Shown here in pieces: positions 1 through 5,315 of a DNA stretch of 5,315 bases. The number at the start of each line of letters is the position of its first letter. The stretch's first letter is position 1. This DNA is from DHVE2 group archaeon (GTDB lineage: Archaea > Thermoplasmatota > Thermoplasmata > Thermoplasmatales > Aciduliprofundaceae), in the NCBI GenBank assembly GCA_027056155.1, contig JALULR010000262.1, positions 1 to 5,315 of the forward strand, written 5' to 3'. The notes under the pieces are model-generated. The model searched no databases and was not told where the DNA came from. It was given only the letters and a program-made list of their open reading frames with translations. The position numbers and the translations under genes are program-made.

Positions 1-8
1 AGAAGACA

Positions 9-755
9 CTAGGGGATCACTCTCCCATCACCAATTTTTATGCTTTTTTCTATTTCTTTCTGCAGAAACATCCTTGCATTTACAAATGCCTCCGGAACGC
101 CGTATTCTCTCGCAAGAAACGCGGTTATTGCGGAAGAATACGCACAACCCGTGCCGCGCACCTCGTATGGCAAAAGTGGTTGCTTCGAAGAATGCATGTC
201 CCCGCAGAACAGGAAATCCTCTCCGCTCAAATGTCCTCCTTTGATTATCGTACATCCATACTTTTCCTCGAGAATTTTTCCCGCATTTATGATTCCTCTT
301 CTATCTTCTATTTTCACGCCCGCAAATACTTCCGCTTCAGGTATGTTGGGTGTTATTATGTATGACTCTTTAAGCAAAGGTTCGAGAGATTTCGGTGAAT
401 CAACTAGGGCAGTTCCCGAGCTCGCATTAAGCACTGGGTCAAAAATCGCTTTTAAATCATATTCTTTTATTTTCTCTGCGATGACCTCTGCATTTTCACC
501 ATTGCCCACCATGCCTATTTTTACATACTTAATGTCAAAATCAGCCATGAGCACGTCAATCTGCTCTGCAACCATAGCTCCGCTAATCACACTATATCTC
601 CTTATCTCACTCGTATTCTGCACTGTTATCGCCGTTATAACTCCAACTCCATAAACTCCCAGCTTAGCAAATGTTTTTATATCTCTCAAAATCCCAGATG
701 CACCGCTAGGGTCGTTGCCGGCTATGCCCATCACTACGGGTAATTTTTTGTCCAT
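9..755 (-). CDS. thiD: Hydroxymethylpyrimidine/phosphomethylpyrimidine kinase (HMP-P kinase)
   Basis: Cytoplasmic ribokinase-fold enzyme that phosphorylates 4-amino-5-hydroxymethyl-2-methylpyrimidine (phosphate) with ATP to give HMP-PP, the pyrimidine half of thiamine. Numbered from the ATG, the N-terminal motif IAGNDPSG (about residues 11-18) matches the family's IAGSDSSGG. It is followed by a DIKTFAKLGVYG segment and VITAITVQNT, the characteristic substrate-side block. The C-terminal anion hole and catalytic loop is GTGCAYSSAI, with Cys204. The length of 248 aa is that of a stand-alone ThiD; it lacks the C-terminal ThiN domain fused to many archaeal ThiD proteins, so the phosphate synthase must be encoded elsewhere. 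I chose ATG at 755 because a T-rich TATA-like element lies about 25 bp upstream. A TTG at 761 would add two residues. There is no Shine-Dalgarno, so the mRNA is probably leaderless. Small departures from consensus are AGND for AGSD and RGTGC for the usual HGTGC. The stop is TAG at 9-11, so the gene is complete. Confidence 0.9.
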   Translation of the reverse strand: MDKKLPVVMGIAGNDPSGASGILRDIKTFAKLGVYGVGVITAITVQNTSEIRRYSVISGAMVAEQIDVLMADFDIKYVKIGMVGNGENAEVIAEKIKEYDLKAIFDPVLNASSGTALVDSPKSLEPLLKESYIITPNIPEAEVFAGVKIEDRRGIINAGKILEEKYGCTIIKGGHLSGEDFLFCGDMHSSKQPLLPYEVRGTGCAYSSAITAFLAREYGVPEAFVNARMFLQKEIEKSIKIGDGRVIP

Positions 756-773
756 GAGCAAGCATGGAGAAGA

Positions 774-790
774 GGATAAAAAAGTTAATT
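774..790 (-). promoter_or_regulatory. Possible thiD promoter (TATA-like element)
   Basis: Read on the minus strand, this stretch is AATTAACTTTTTTATCC. Its TTTTTTAT core is centred about 25 bp upstream of the ATG at 755, the spacing expected for an archaeal TATA box feeding a leaderless start. The element is a poor match to a canonical TATA box and the call rests mainly on spacing. Confidence 0.35.
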
Positions 791-804
791 GAACACAACA
801 ATGA

Positions 805-827
805 TTTCTGAAAAACGCTTCTAAGAA
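805..827. promoter_or_regulatory. Candidate operator: two adjacent 9-bp palindromes
   Basis: Two small dyads, TTTCtGAAA (805-813) and TTCTaAGAA (819-827), have centres 14 bp apart. They lie in the divergent thiD/RHH spacer, and the second overlaps the presumed BRE of the RHH promoter. RHH repressors commonly bind tandem short sites next to their own promoter, so autoregulation is conceivable. AT-rich palindromes this short also arise by chance. Confidence 0.2.
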
Positions 828-840
828 AAGGTTAAATACA
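824..840 (+). promoter_or_regulatory. Promoter of the RHH-KaiC-like operon (BRE and TATA box)
   Basis: A purine-rich AGAAAAG (824-830, BRE-like) precedes TTAAATAC (832-839), a good archaeal TATA box. Its centre is about 25 bp upstream of the GTG at 861, so transcription should start at or next to the start codon. No ribosome-binding site precedes that GTG, which fits a leaderless message. Confidence 0.6.
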
Positions 841-860
841 AAAACATCGTTATTAAATTT

Positions 861-1247
861 GTGGTAAACAGTGAAGACAAGATGGTACGAGTGCCACGAG
901 ATATGTATGATGCCATAGGGGAATTGATAAAGAAGTATCCACAGTACGGCTGGAAAGGCCCCTCTGAATTTGTTAGAGATGCCATAAGGAGATACGTAGA
1001 AGAGCTAAAACGGAGGGAAATCTTGCTTGAGCGCGCTAAGAAGGTCATGCCCGATAGAGTAAAAGTAATACTCTCCAAATTCATGGGCCCAGAGGAGGCA
1101 AAGGAAGCCTACGAGAAAATAATGCGTATCGAGGAAAAAGACCCAGAAAAATACATTGCCGAAGTCGTTAAAATACTCGAAGATTATGTAGGAGCCAAAC
1201 TTGCAGATTTGATTGCAAGAAGAATTGTTGAGGAGCGAGGAGTATGA
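861..1247 (+). CDS. Ribbon-helix-helix DNA-binding protein with helical C-terminal extension
   Basis: Probable transcription regulator of 128 aa. Residues 7-12 (KMVRVP) form the expected DNA-contacting beta strand. Residues 13-25 (RDMYDAIGELIKK) form helix A. After a turn, GPSEFVRDAIRRYVEEL (33-49) gives the typical helix B of a CopG/MetJ-type RHH fold, which acts as a dimer. Residues 50-128 are charged and predicted by eye to be all helical. I do not recognise that part as a known domain; it could mediate oligomerisation, ligand binding or contact with the downstream ATPase. GTG at 861 is preferred because a TATA box sits about 25 bp upstream; ATG at 882 is an alternative start that removes seven residues and still keeps the strand. 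The TGA stop overlaps the ATG of the KaiC-like gene by 4 nt, so the two are translationally coupled and probably work together. The target sites are unknown, although the promoter just upstream is an obvious candidate. Confidence 0.85.
   Translation: MVNSEDKMVRVPRDMYDAIGELIKKYPQYGWKGPSEFVRDAIRRYVEELKRREILLERAKKVMPDRVKVILSKFMGPEEAKEAYEKIMRIEEKDPEKYIAEVVKILEDYVGAKLADLIARRIVEERGV
1230..1242 (+). promoter_or_regulatory. Shine-Dalgarno site for the KaiC-like gene
   Basis: GAGGAG at 1230-1235, inside the end of the RHH gene, lies 8 nt before the ATG at 1244. A second GAGGAG (1237-1242) lies too close to the start to work. The first supports ATG 1244 as the start and coupled reinitiation at the ATGA overlap. 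Confidence 0.6.
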
Positions 1248-2650
1248 AGGTTAGCACAGGAATTAAAAATTTAGATGTGATAATGGACGGCGGATTCATA
1301 GATAAAAGCTTTAATTTGGTATATGGCGGAGGAGGCACTGGAAAGACGCTGTTCACATTTAATTTTCTTCTTAATGGAGCAGAGCAGGGCAACAATGTTC
1401 TCTATATCACGCTAGAAGAGTCATGGGACGACATAACCAGAAAGCTCCCAGATGGCATGAGAAAAAGACTCGATGCCATACGTGATAAGTTTCATTATCT
1501 TGATTTTGGAAGTCTCCGGCCAGTTCTAGGCAGAGAGATTATGGAGGTGAATGTGCTCACTGAGGCAATTGCCAGTAGCATAGTGGTTAATAATGTCTCA
1601 CTCGTGGGATTTGACGGCATAGCGCCGCTATCCATATACTACGAAGATGAGCACAAGCTCAGAAGCGTGATTTTCAATCTCTCACAGAGCATAAAGAGCT
1701 ACGGAGCTACAACGGTCTTCACAAGCGAAGAGATAGACGGAAGAAGCAGATACGGCACAGAAGAATTTGTAGCAGATTCGGTTATACGTTTGACATACAA
1801 TGGAACAAAAAGGAGACTGCAAATATTAAAAACCCGTGGCACAGGATTTGTTGGTGGTAAACATGGGTTGGAAATATCCAGCTCAGGGTTGAGAGTATAT
1901 CCTAAATTGCTATTTCCAGAGGGTAAAGCAAAGCCCATGCCCGAGAGCATGGGCATACTAAAGCTAGACAACATGCTCGGCGAAACATTTAGCGGAGATA
2001 TCACGCTAATTACAGGGCCACCGGGCACGGGCAAGTATCTGTTTGGGCTTTCATTTTTGAAAAACGCCTGCAAGCACGGGAAAAACGGGCTTTATATATC
2101 CTTCGAAGAGAATATAGAAAAAATCAAAAGGCGTCTAGATGACCTCGGAGATAGCAGAAAACTTTGCAAGGTAATATACATAGACCCAAAAAACGAGGAT
2201 ATTTACAAGATACTTTGGCAACTTAGAGCGCTCACAAAAGACACAAATCGGCTGGTACTCCATGGCATGAACATGCTATCTACCAGCGAAGAGTACGAAG
2301 ACTTCATACATGCGTTTTTAGGGTACATGAGGGCGCGAGGAATAAGTACAATGCTCACCTACTCCACAACGCAGATAATTGCCACAAACACCCTTGGAGA
2401 CGAGCAGATTGTAAACCGCGCCGACAATATAATCAAGCTTCTATTTGCAGAGATTGGCGGCGAGCTAAAGAAGATATTAGTAATTATAAAAAGCCATTCA
2501 CCAACTCACGAAAGGGGCTTGGTTGAGTATCGTCTCGGAAAAAGAGGTGTAGTCATCGTAGGCAAAATCGAGGGTATGGAAGGAGTGATGAGCGGCACGC
2601 CCACAAAGCAGATGGAGATAAAGAAAAGGGTTGAGAGCTTTTTCAAGTGA
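1244..2650 (+). CDS. Double-domain KaiC/RAD55-like RecA-superfamily ATPase, second domain degenerate
   Basis: The 468-aa protein has two tandem RecA-like KaiC domains. Domain 1 (about 1-225) opens with STGIKNLDVIMDGGF and keeps Walker A GGGGTGKT (28-35), the catalytic glutamate pair E58-E59 in LEES, and a Walker B-like LVGFD ending in D124. Domain 2 (about 232-440) opens with MGILKLDNML. Its Walker A reads GPPGTGKY (258-265) with Tyr for Ser/Thr, it keeps E288-E289, and the Walker B position reads RLVLH with H340 for Asp. Domain 2 is therefore probably impaired in Mg-ATP hydrolysis. The tail carries MSGTPT (449-454), resembling the ISGSPT segment after the CII domain of cyanobacterial KaiC. 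At the positions of KaiC phosphosites S431/T432 I align V390/N391, so KaiC-type autophosphorylation is unlikely. No kaiA or kaiB is seen, so a clock role should not be assumed. Archaeal KaiC-like proteins are generally linked to signal transduction. The gene is the second in the operon with the RHH regulator, overlapping it by 4 nt. There are no membrane segments, so it should be cytoplasmic. Confidence 0.88.
   Translation: MKVSTGIKNLDVIMDGGFIDKSFNLVYGGGGTGKTLFTFNFLLNGAEQGNNVLYITLEESWDDITRKLPDGMRKRLDAIRDKFHYLDFGSLRPVLGREIMEVNVLTEAIASSIVVNNVSLVGFDGIAPLSIYYEDEHKLRSVIFNLSQSIKSYGATTVFTSEEIDGRSRYGTEEFVADSVIRLTYNGTKRRLQILKTRGTGFVGGKHGLEISSSGLRVYPKLLFPEGKAKPMPESMGILKLDNMLGETFSGDITLITGPPGTGKYLFGLSFLKNACKHGKNGLYISFEENIEKIKRRLDDLGDSRKLCKVIYIDPKNEDIYKILWQLRALTKDTNRLVLHGMNMLSTSEEYEDFIHAFLGYMRARGISTMLTYSTTQIIATNTLGDEQIVNRADNIIKLLFAEIGGELKKILVIIKSHSPTHERGLVEYRLGKRGVVIVGKIEGMEGVMSGTPTKQMEIKKRVESFFK
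1933..1954. repeat. Perfect 8-bp inverted repeat (hairpin) inside the KaiC-like gene
   Basis: GCCCATGC (1933-1940) is separated by CCGAGA from its exact reverse complement GCATGGGC (1947-1954). It could form a GC-rich 8-bp stem with a 6-nt loop in the mRNA. It encodes residues 230-238, the linker between the two RecA-like domains. A translation-pausing role is speculative, and one such repeat per window of this size could be chance. Confidence 0.45.
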
Positions 2651-2662
2651 AAATATTAATAC
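2645..2662 (+). promoter_or_regulatory. Promoter of aspS (TATA box)
   Basis: The TATTAATA core (2654-2661), just after the kaiC-like stop codon, is centred about 26 bp upstream of the aspS ATG at 2684. The intervening pyrimidine-rich stretch has no Shine-Dalgarno. This indicates a separate, leaderless aspS transcript rather than simple readthrough from the upstream pair, although readthrough cannot be excluded because no terminator is visible. Confidence 0.6.
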
Positions 2663-2683
2663 TTCCCCCTCATCTAGCCCATT

Positions 2684-3967
2684 ATGCTTAGGACATGCAC
2701 ATTAAAAGAAGCTTCGCAACTTGATGGTGAGACTGTAAAAGTATGTGGTTGGGTGCACGACATTCGCGTGCTCGGCAAAATAGCATTTATTATCATTAGA
2801 GACCGCTACGGCCTTGCTCAGCTGACCTTAATAAGAAGTATAATTGGCAAGGAAAACTTCAAAAAATACACAAAATTAACGAGAGAGAGCGTTATATGTG
2901 TCCAAGGCAAAGTTCAAAAGACGGAGCAGGCAAAATTGGGATTTGAAATATTGCTAGAATCATTAGAAATATTAAGCATTGCAGAAACCCCGCTACCGCT
3001 CGGCGTAGCAGACAAGGTATCCGCGGATATGGAAACAAGAATAGAAAACCGGTTTTTAGACTTGCGGAAGAAAGAGGTGCTCGCAGTATTTGAAGCTAGA
3101 AGCGCCATTATTCAGGGTATTCGAGAGTATCTAGCACAAGAGCATTTTATAGAGGTGCATACTCCAAAGATTGTAGCTACTGCAACAGAAGGAGGCACCG
3201 AGCTATTTCCCATAAAATACTTCGAGAAAGATGCGTATTTGAATCAAAGCCCGCAACTTTACAAACAAATTTTGATGGGCTCGGGATTTGATAGAGTATT
3301 CGAAATAGCTCCCGCGTTCAGAGCCGAAGAGCATAATACCACGCGCCATCTAAACGAGTTCATATCCATAGATGCGGAGCTGAGCTTTGCAGACGACAAC
3401 GATGCCATGCAAATATTAGAAAACAGCATAAAAAACGCGATAAAACATGCAATAGAATCAGAAGCACTAAATGCTCTCGAGCAAGACATAGAAACGCCAG
3501 ACAAGCCTTTTGAAAGAGTAACCTACGATGATGCCCTTGACCTGATTAACTCAAAGGGCTATTCCATGGAATGGGGCGAAGACTTCTCCACCGAGGCTTT
3601 GAAAATTCTAGGCAAAGAAATTGATGATTTTTATTTTATTACACACTGGCCATTGGAAATCAAACCCTTCTACGTGCTTCCATTTGAGGAAAAATACTCT
3701 AAAGCATTTGATTTGATGTACAAAGACAAAGAACTGAGCTCAGGAGCGCAGAGAAATCACAATTACGAGTCGCTTGTAAATATTATGAAACAAAAAGGCT
3801 TAAATCCTGAGAACTTTGAATTCTATCTTCGCGCATTCAAGTATGGCATGCCGCCCCATGCCGGTTGGGGATTGGGATTAGAGCGATTGGTAATGATTGT
3901 TACAGGCGTGAAAAATATACGAGAATGCGTGCTTTTCCCAAGGGACAGAACTAGGCTCGTGCCCTGA
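2684..3967 (+). CDS. aspS: Aspartyl-tRNA synthetase, archaeal/eukaryal type
   Basis: Class IIb synthetase that charges tRNA-Asp with aspartate using ATP, in the cytoplasm as a homodimer. The 427-aa length is normal for the archaeal type, which lacks the bacterial GAD insertion domain. Residues 1-100 are the OB-fold anticodon-binding domain, with VCGWVHDIR (20-28) and AKLGFEI (83-89). The catalytic core follows: [21 protein letters not shown] around motif 1 and the aspartate pocket (156-176), the SPQLYKQ block (189-195), motif 2 [14 protein letters not shown] (212-225) with R213, SSGAQR before the C-terminal part, and motif 3 GLGLERL (396-402) with R401. The end, [11 protein letters not shown], is characteristic. 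ATG at 2684 fits a leaderless start behind the TATA box. At the positions corresponding to Thermococcus W26 and K85, determinants of discrimination against tRNA-Asn, this enzyme has H25 and K84. The result is a mixed signature, so its tRNA specificity is open. The gene is complete and shows no frameshift. Confidence 0.97.
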   Translation: MLRTCTLKEASQLDGETVKVCGWVHDIRVLGKIAFIIIRDRYGLAQLTLIRSIIGKENFKKYTKLTRESVICVQGKVQKTEQAKLGFEILLESLEILSIAETPLPLGVADKVSADMETRIENRFLDLRKKEVLAVFEARSAIIQGIREYLAQEHFIEVHTPKIVATATEGGTELFPIKYFEKDAYLNQSPQLYKQILMGSGFDRVFEIAPAFRAEEHNTTRHLNEFISIDAELSFADDNDAMQILENSIKNAIKHAIESEALNALEQDIETPDKPFERVTYDDALDLINSKGYSMEWGEDFSTEALKILGKEIDDFYFITHWPLEIKPFYVLPFEEKYSKAFDLMYKDKELSSGAQRNHNYESLVNIMKQKGLNPENFEFYLRAFKYGMPPHAGWGLGLERLVMIVTGVKNIRECVLFPRDRTRLVP

Positions 3968-4044
3968 GCAAACGTCGAAAAGGTATAATGTATAGTCAAA
4001 TACCAGAGCTCGTTAATTTCAGATTTGAAACTTACAATTGTCAG

Positions 4045-4075
4045 CGAAATGTTTAAGTAATATGAAAACTATATC
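4045..4075 (+). promoter_or_regulatory. Candidate smc promoter (two TATA-like elements)
   Basis: CGAAATG (4045-4051, BRE-like) followed by TTTAAGTA (4052-4059) would place the start site near 4081 and give a leader of about 50 nt. A second candidate, ACTATATC at 4068-4075, would start near 4097 with a leader of about 34 nt. Either gives a leadered mRNA, in keeping with the strong Shine-Dalgarno before smc. Confidence 0.4.
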
Positions 4076-4117
4076 TGCCATGTATATGACATAAGGTCAG
4101 ACACAATATGTGCCATG
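4071..4117. repeat. Pair of 12-bp direct repeats in the smc upstream region
   Basis: ATATCTGCCATG (4071-4082) and ATATGTGCCATG (4106-4117) match at 11 of 12 positions and are offset by 35 bp. They flank or overlap the predicted smc transcription start. They could be binding sites for a regulator or a chance repeat; no known operator is recognised. Confidence 0.35.
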
Positions 4118-4125
4118 AAGGTGAT
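4118..4125 (+). promoter_or_regulatory. Shine-Dalgarno site of smc
   Basis: AAGGTGAT complements the conserved 3' end of archaeal 16S rRNA (AUCACCUCC) and lies 5 nt before ATG 4131. It fixes the smc start. An in-frame TGA at 4122-4124 rules out any longer version, and the ATG at 4123 is out of frame. Confidence 0.8.
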
Positions 4126-4130
4126 GGGAT

Positions 4131-5315
4131 ATGTATCTAAAGGCTATTGAGCTTGAAAATTTCAAGTCGTTTGTTCATAAGAACCGTATTGATTTTAAGC
4201 AGGGTTTTACTGCAATAAGCGGCCCGAATGGAAGCGGAAAAAGCAACATAGGCGATGCAATTCTTTTTGTGCTCGGACCCAAGAGCTCGAAGGTAATAAG
4301 GGCAAACAAGCTCGTTGATTTGATTTACGATGGAGGCAAGAAGGGCAAGCCTGCCGACTACTGCAGGGTAAGCTTAATTTTTGACAACAGTGATAGAGTT
4401 CTGCCCGTTGATAGCAATGAAGTGAAGCTCACAAGGTATGTTAAGCGCGCAAATAATGAAGCTGGCTATAACAGCTATTTTTACATCAACGATGAGCAAG
4501 CGCGATTGCAGGATTTTATATCGCTATTAGAGCACGCTAAAATCTCAGCAGACGGCTACAATTTTGTGAAGCAGGGTGATGTTACCCGAATTGTAGAGAT
4601 GACACCGGTGGAGAGAAGAGGCATCATAGACGAGATTTCAGGCATAGCAGAGTTTGACAAGAGCATAACAAAAGCAGAGCTTAAGCGAAAGACCGTGGAA
4701 GAGAACATGGAGAAAATAGAAGTTTTGATGGAAGAACTGCGCGCGCGGCTAAAGACTCTGGAAGAAGATAGAAAAGCAGCCCTTAGGTACAAAGAGCTCG
4801 AGGAGAAGCTAAAAGAGACAAAGGCGAAGATTGCCTACGCAAAGATGGAGAGGTCTAGAAGCGAGGTTGATTCGTACACCCGGCAAATTGCAAAAATAGA
4901 GCAAGAAATAGAAAAGCTAGAAACAAAAATAACCTCACGCGAGAGCGAGATTGAAAAGTTAAGCGCAGAGAGAGAAGAGCTCGATAAGAAGATAGATGAG
5001 CTCGGCGGCGAGGAGCTAAGAAAGATTAACAAAAAGATAGATGAGTTCAAGTTAGAGATGGCAAGAATAAAAACTCGAATAGAGAACAGAGAGGAGAAGA
5101 GCAGAGATGACGAAAATAGAATTAAGAGCTTGAGCAAAGAGCTCAAAGAATTAAAATCTGAGATAAAAGAATTAGAAAAAACTCAGAGTGCTAAAGAGGA
5201 GTCGCTGAGAGCTAAAGAGAGCGTACTTTCCCAGAAAAGCGCAATATTGAAGAGAAAGGAAGAGCGGATAAGCGAAGCAAATGCGAAATATAAATCGCTT
5301 AGCGAGAAAATTGAT
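4131..5315 (+). CDS. smc: Chromosome segregation protein SMC, N-terminal part (cut by window end)
   Basis: SMC dimers with kleisin partners compact and help segregate the chromosome by ATP-driven DNA loop handling. The 395 codons present give the N-terminal ATPase lobe and the start of the first coiled-coil arm. The protein opens MYLKAIELENFKSF, typical of SMC. Walker A is GPNGSGKS (31-38), followed by NIGDAILFVLG. R57 in KVIRANKLVDLIY matches the conserved arginine after the P-loop, and the Q-loop glutamine is Q148 in NFVKQGDV. The segment TPVERRGIIDEISGIAEFD (158-176) closes the lobe. From about residue 177 onward the sequence is almost entirely Lys/Glu/Ile/Leu heptad-like coiled coil. The hinge, return helix, ABC signature motif and Walker B lie beyond the window; a full protein would be near 1,150-1,200 aa. 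RAD50 is less likely because of the family-specific opening and the residues 158-176. The start is set by a strong Shine-Dalgarno and an in-frame upstream stop. scpA/scpB may follow outside the window. Confidence 0.96.
   Translation, partial: MYLKAIELENFKSFVHKNRIDFKQGFTAISGPNGSGKSNIGDAILFVLGPKSSKVIRANKLVDLIYDGGKKGKPADYCRVSLIFDNSDRVLPVDSNEVKLTRYVKRANNEAGYNSYFYINDEQARLQDFISLLEHAKISADGYNFVKQGDVTRIVEMTPVERRGIIDEISGIAEFDKSITKAELKRKTVEENMEKIEVLMEELRARLKTLEEDRKAALRYKELEEKLKETKAKIAYAKMERSRSEVDSYTRQIAKIEQEIEKLETKITSRESEIEKLSAEREELDKKIDELGGEELRKINKKIDEFKLEMARIKTRIENREEKSRDDENRIKSLSKELKELKSEIKELEKTQSAKEESLRAKESVLSQKSAILKRKEERISEANAKYKSLSEKID

Larger units (their letters stand above)
3968..4130. other. 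aspS-smc intergenic region
   Basis: This 163-bp, AT-rich spacer shows no convincing gene and no T-rich terminator after aspS. It holds two possible TATA elements for smc, a 12-bp direct repeat and the smc ribosome-binding site, each listed separately. A further TATA-like GTATAATGTATA lies at 3983-3994, soon after the aspS stop. I cannot link it to a downstream start. Confidence 0.6.

Noticed and set aside
40..654. 204-codon plus-strand open frame opposite thiD
   Set aside because: It lies wholly antisense to a clear ThiD coding sequence, has no recognisable motif or Shine-Dalgarno, and is Ser/Pro-rich as expected of a shadow frame.
1699..2073. Minus-strand open frame of 124 codons inside the KaiC-like gene
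   Set aside because: It is antisense to conserved RecA-fold sequence and has no motif or promoter.
1244..2650. Possible circadian clock kaiC
   Set aside because: No kaiA or kaiB is in view, the KaiC phosphosites are missing, and domain 2 has degenerate nucleotide-binding motifs. Only a KaiC-like ATPase is supported.
3988..4056. 22-codon plus-strand open frame (MYSQIPELVNF...) just after aspS
   Set aside because: Very short, with a weak AAGGT only 3 nt from the ATG and no conserved feature. It is compatible with chance in an intergenic region.
4080..4094. Four-codon upstream open frame (ATG TAT ATG ACA TAA) in the predicted smc leader
   Set aside because: It begins near the predicted transcription start, but is too short and its start site too uncertain to call a regulatory uORF.
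4006..4990. Recurrent GAGCTC hexamer in the right part of the window
   Set aside because: Most copies are in frame or come from Glu/Lys-Leu coding in smc with CTC leucine codons, so this is codon use rather than a repeat element.
4835..5146. Minus-strand open frame of 103 codons, Ser/Leu/Ile-rich, inside smc
   Set aside because: Its composition is the mirror of the Lys/Glu-rich coiled-coil codons of smc (for example GAG/AAG read in reverse give CTC/CTT-type codons). There is no independent evidence for a gene.

Overview
The window looks archaeal, probably euryarchaeal. It carries an archaeal/eukaryal-type aspartyl-tRNA synthetase, a two-domain KaiC/RAD55-like ATPase and an SMC protein. Promoters have TATA-box-like elements about 25 bp upstream of starts that lack a Shine-Dalgarno site, which suggests leaderless transcripts, and codon use is rich in AGA/AGG and ATA. 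Base composition is moderate by eye. I cannot name the species; a Thermoplasmata-related or deep-branching thermophilic euryarchaeon is a guess.

Layout. A phosphomethylpyrimidine kinase gene (thiD, thiamine synthesis) lies on the minus strand at the left edge. It diverges across about 100 bp from a plus-strand pair. The first gene of that pair encodes a 128-aa ribbon-helix-helix (RHH) DNA-binding protein with a long helical C-terminal extension. The second, overlapping it by 4 nt (ATGA), encodes a 468-aa double-domain KaiC-like ATPase. Next come aspS, with its own apparent leaderless promoter just after the kaiC-like stop codon, and a 163-bp intergenic region. The window ends with the first 395 codons of smc, which run off the right edge.

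How the genes relate. thiD, aspS and smc are housekeeping genes and look independently promoted. The RHH/KaiC-like pair is the accessory and most interesting part: a likely transcription factor translationally coupled to a RecA-fold ATPase, which suggests a regulatory or signalling module. In the ATPase the first domain keeps its Walker A, paired glutamates and Walker B aspartate. The second has lost the Walker A Ser/Thr (Tyr) and the Walker B Asp (His), yet keeps a KaiC-like C-terminal tail. The AspRS carries a mixed signature at the two positions I recall as separating discriminating from tRNA-Asn-accepting enzymes. I found no mobile element, CRISPR array, tRNA or rRNA gene.
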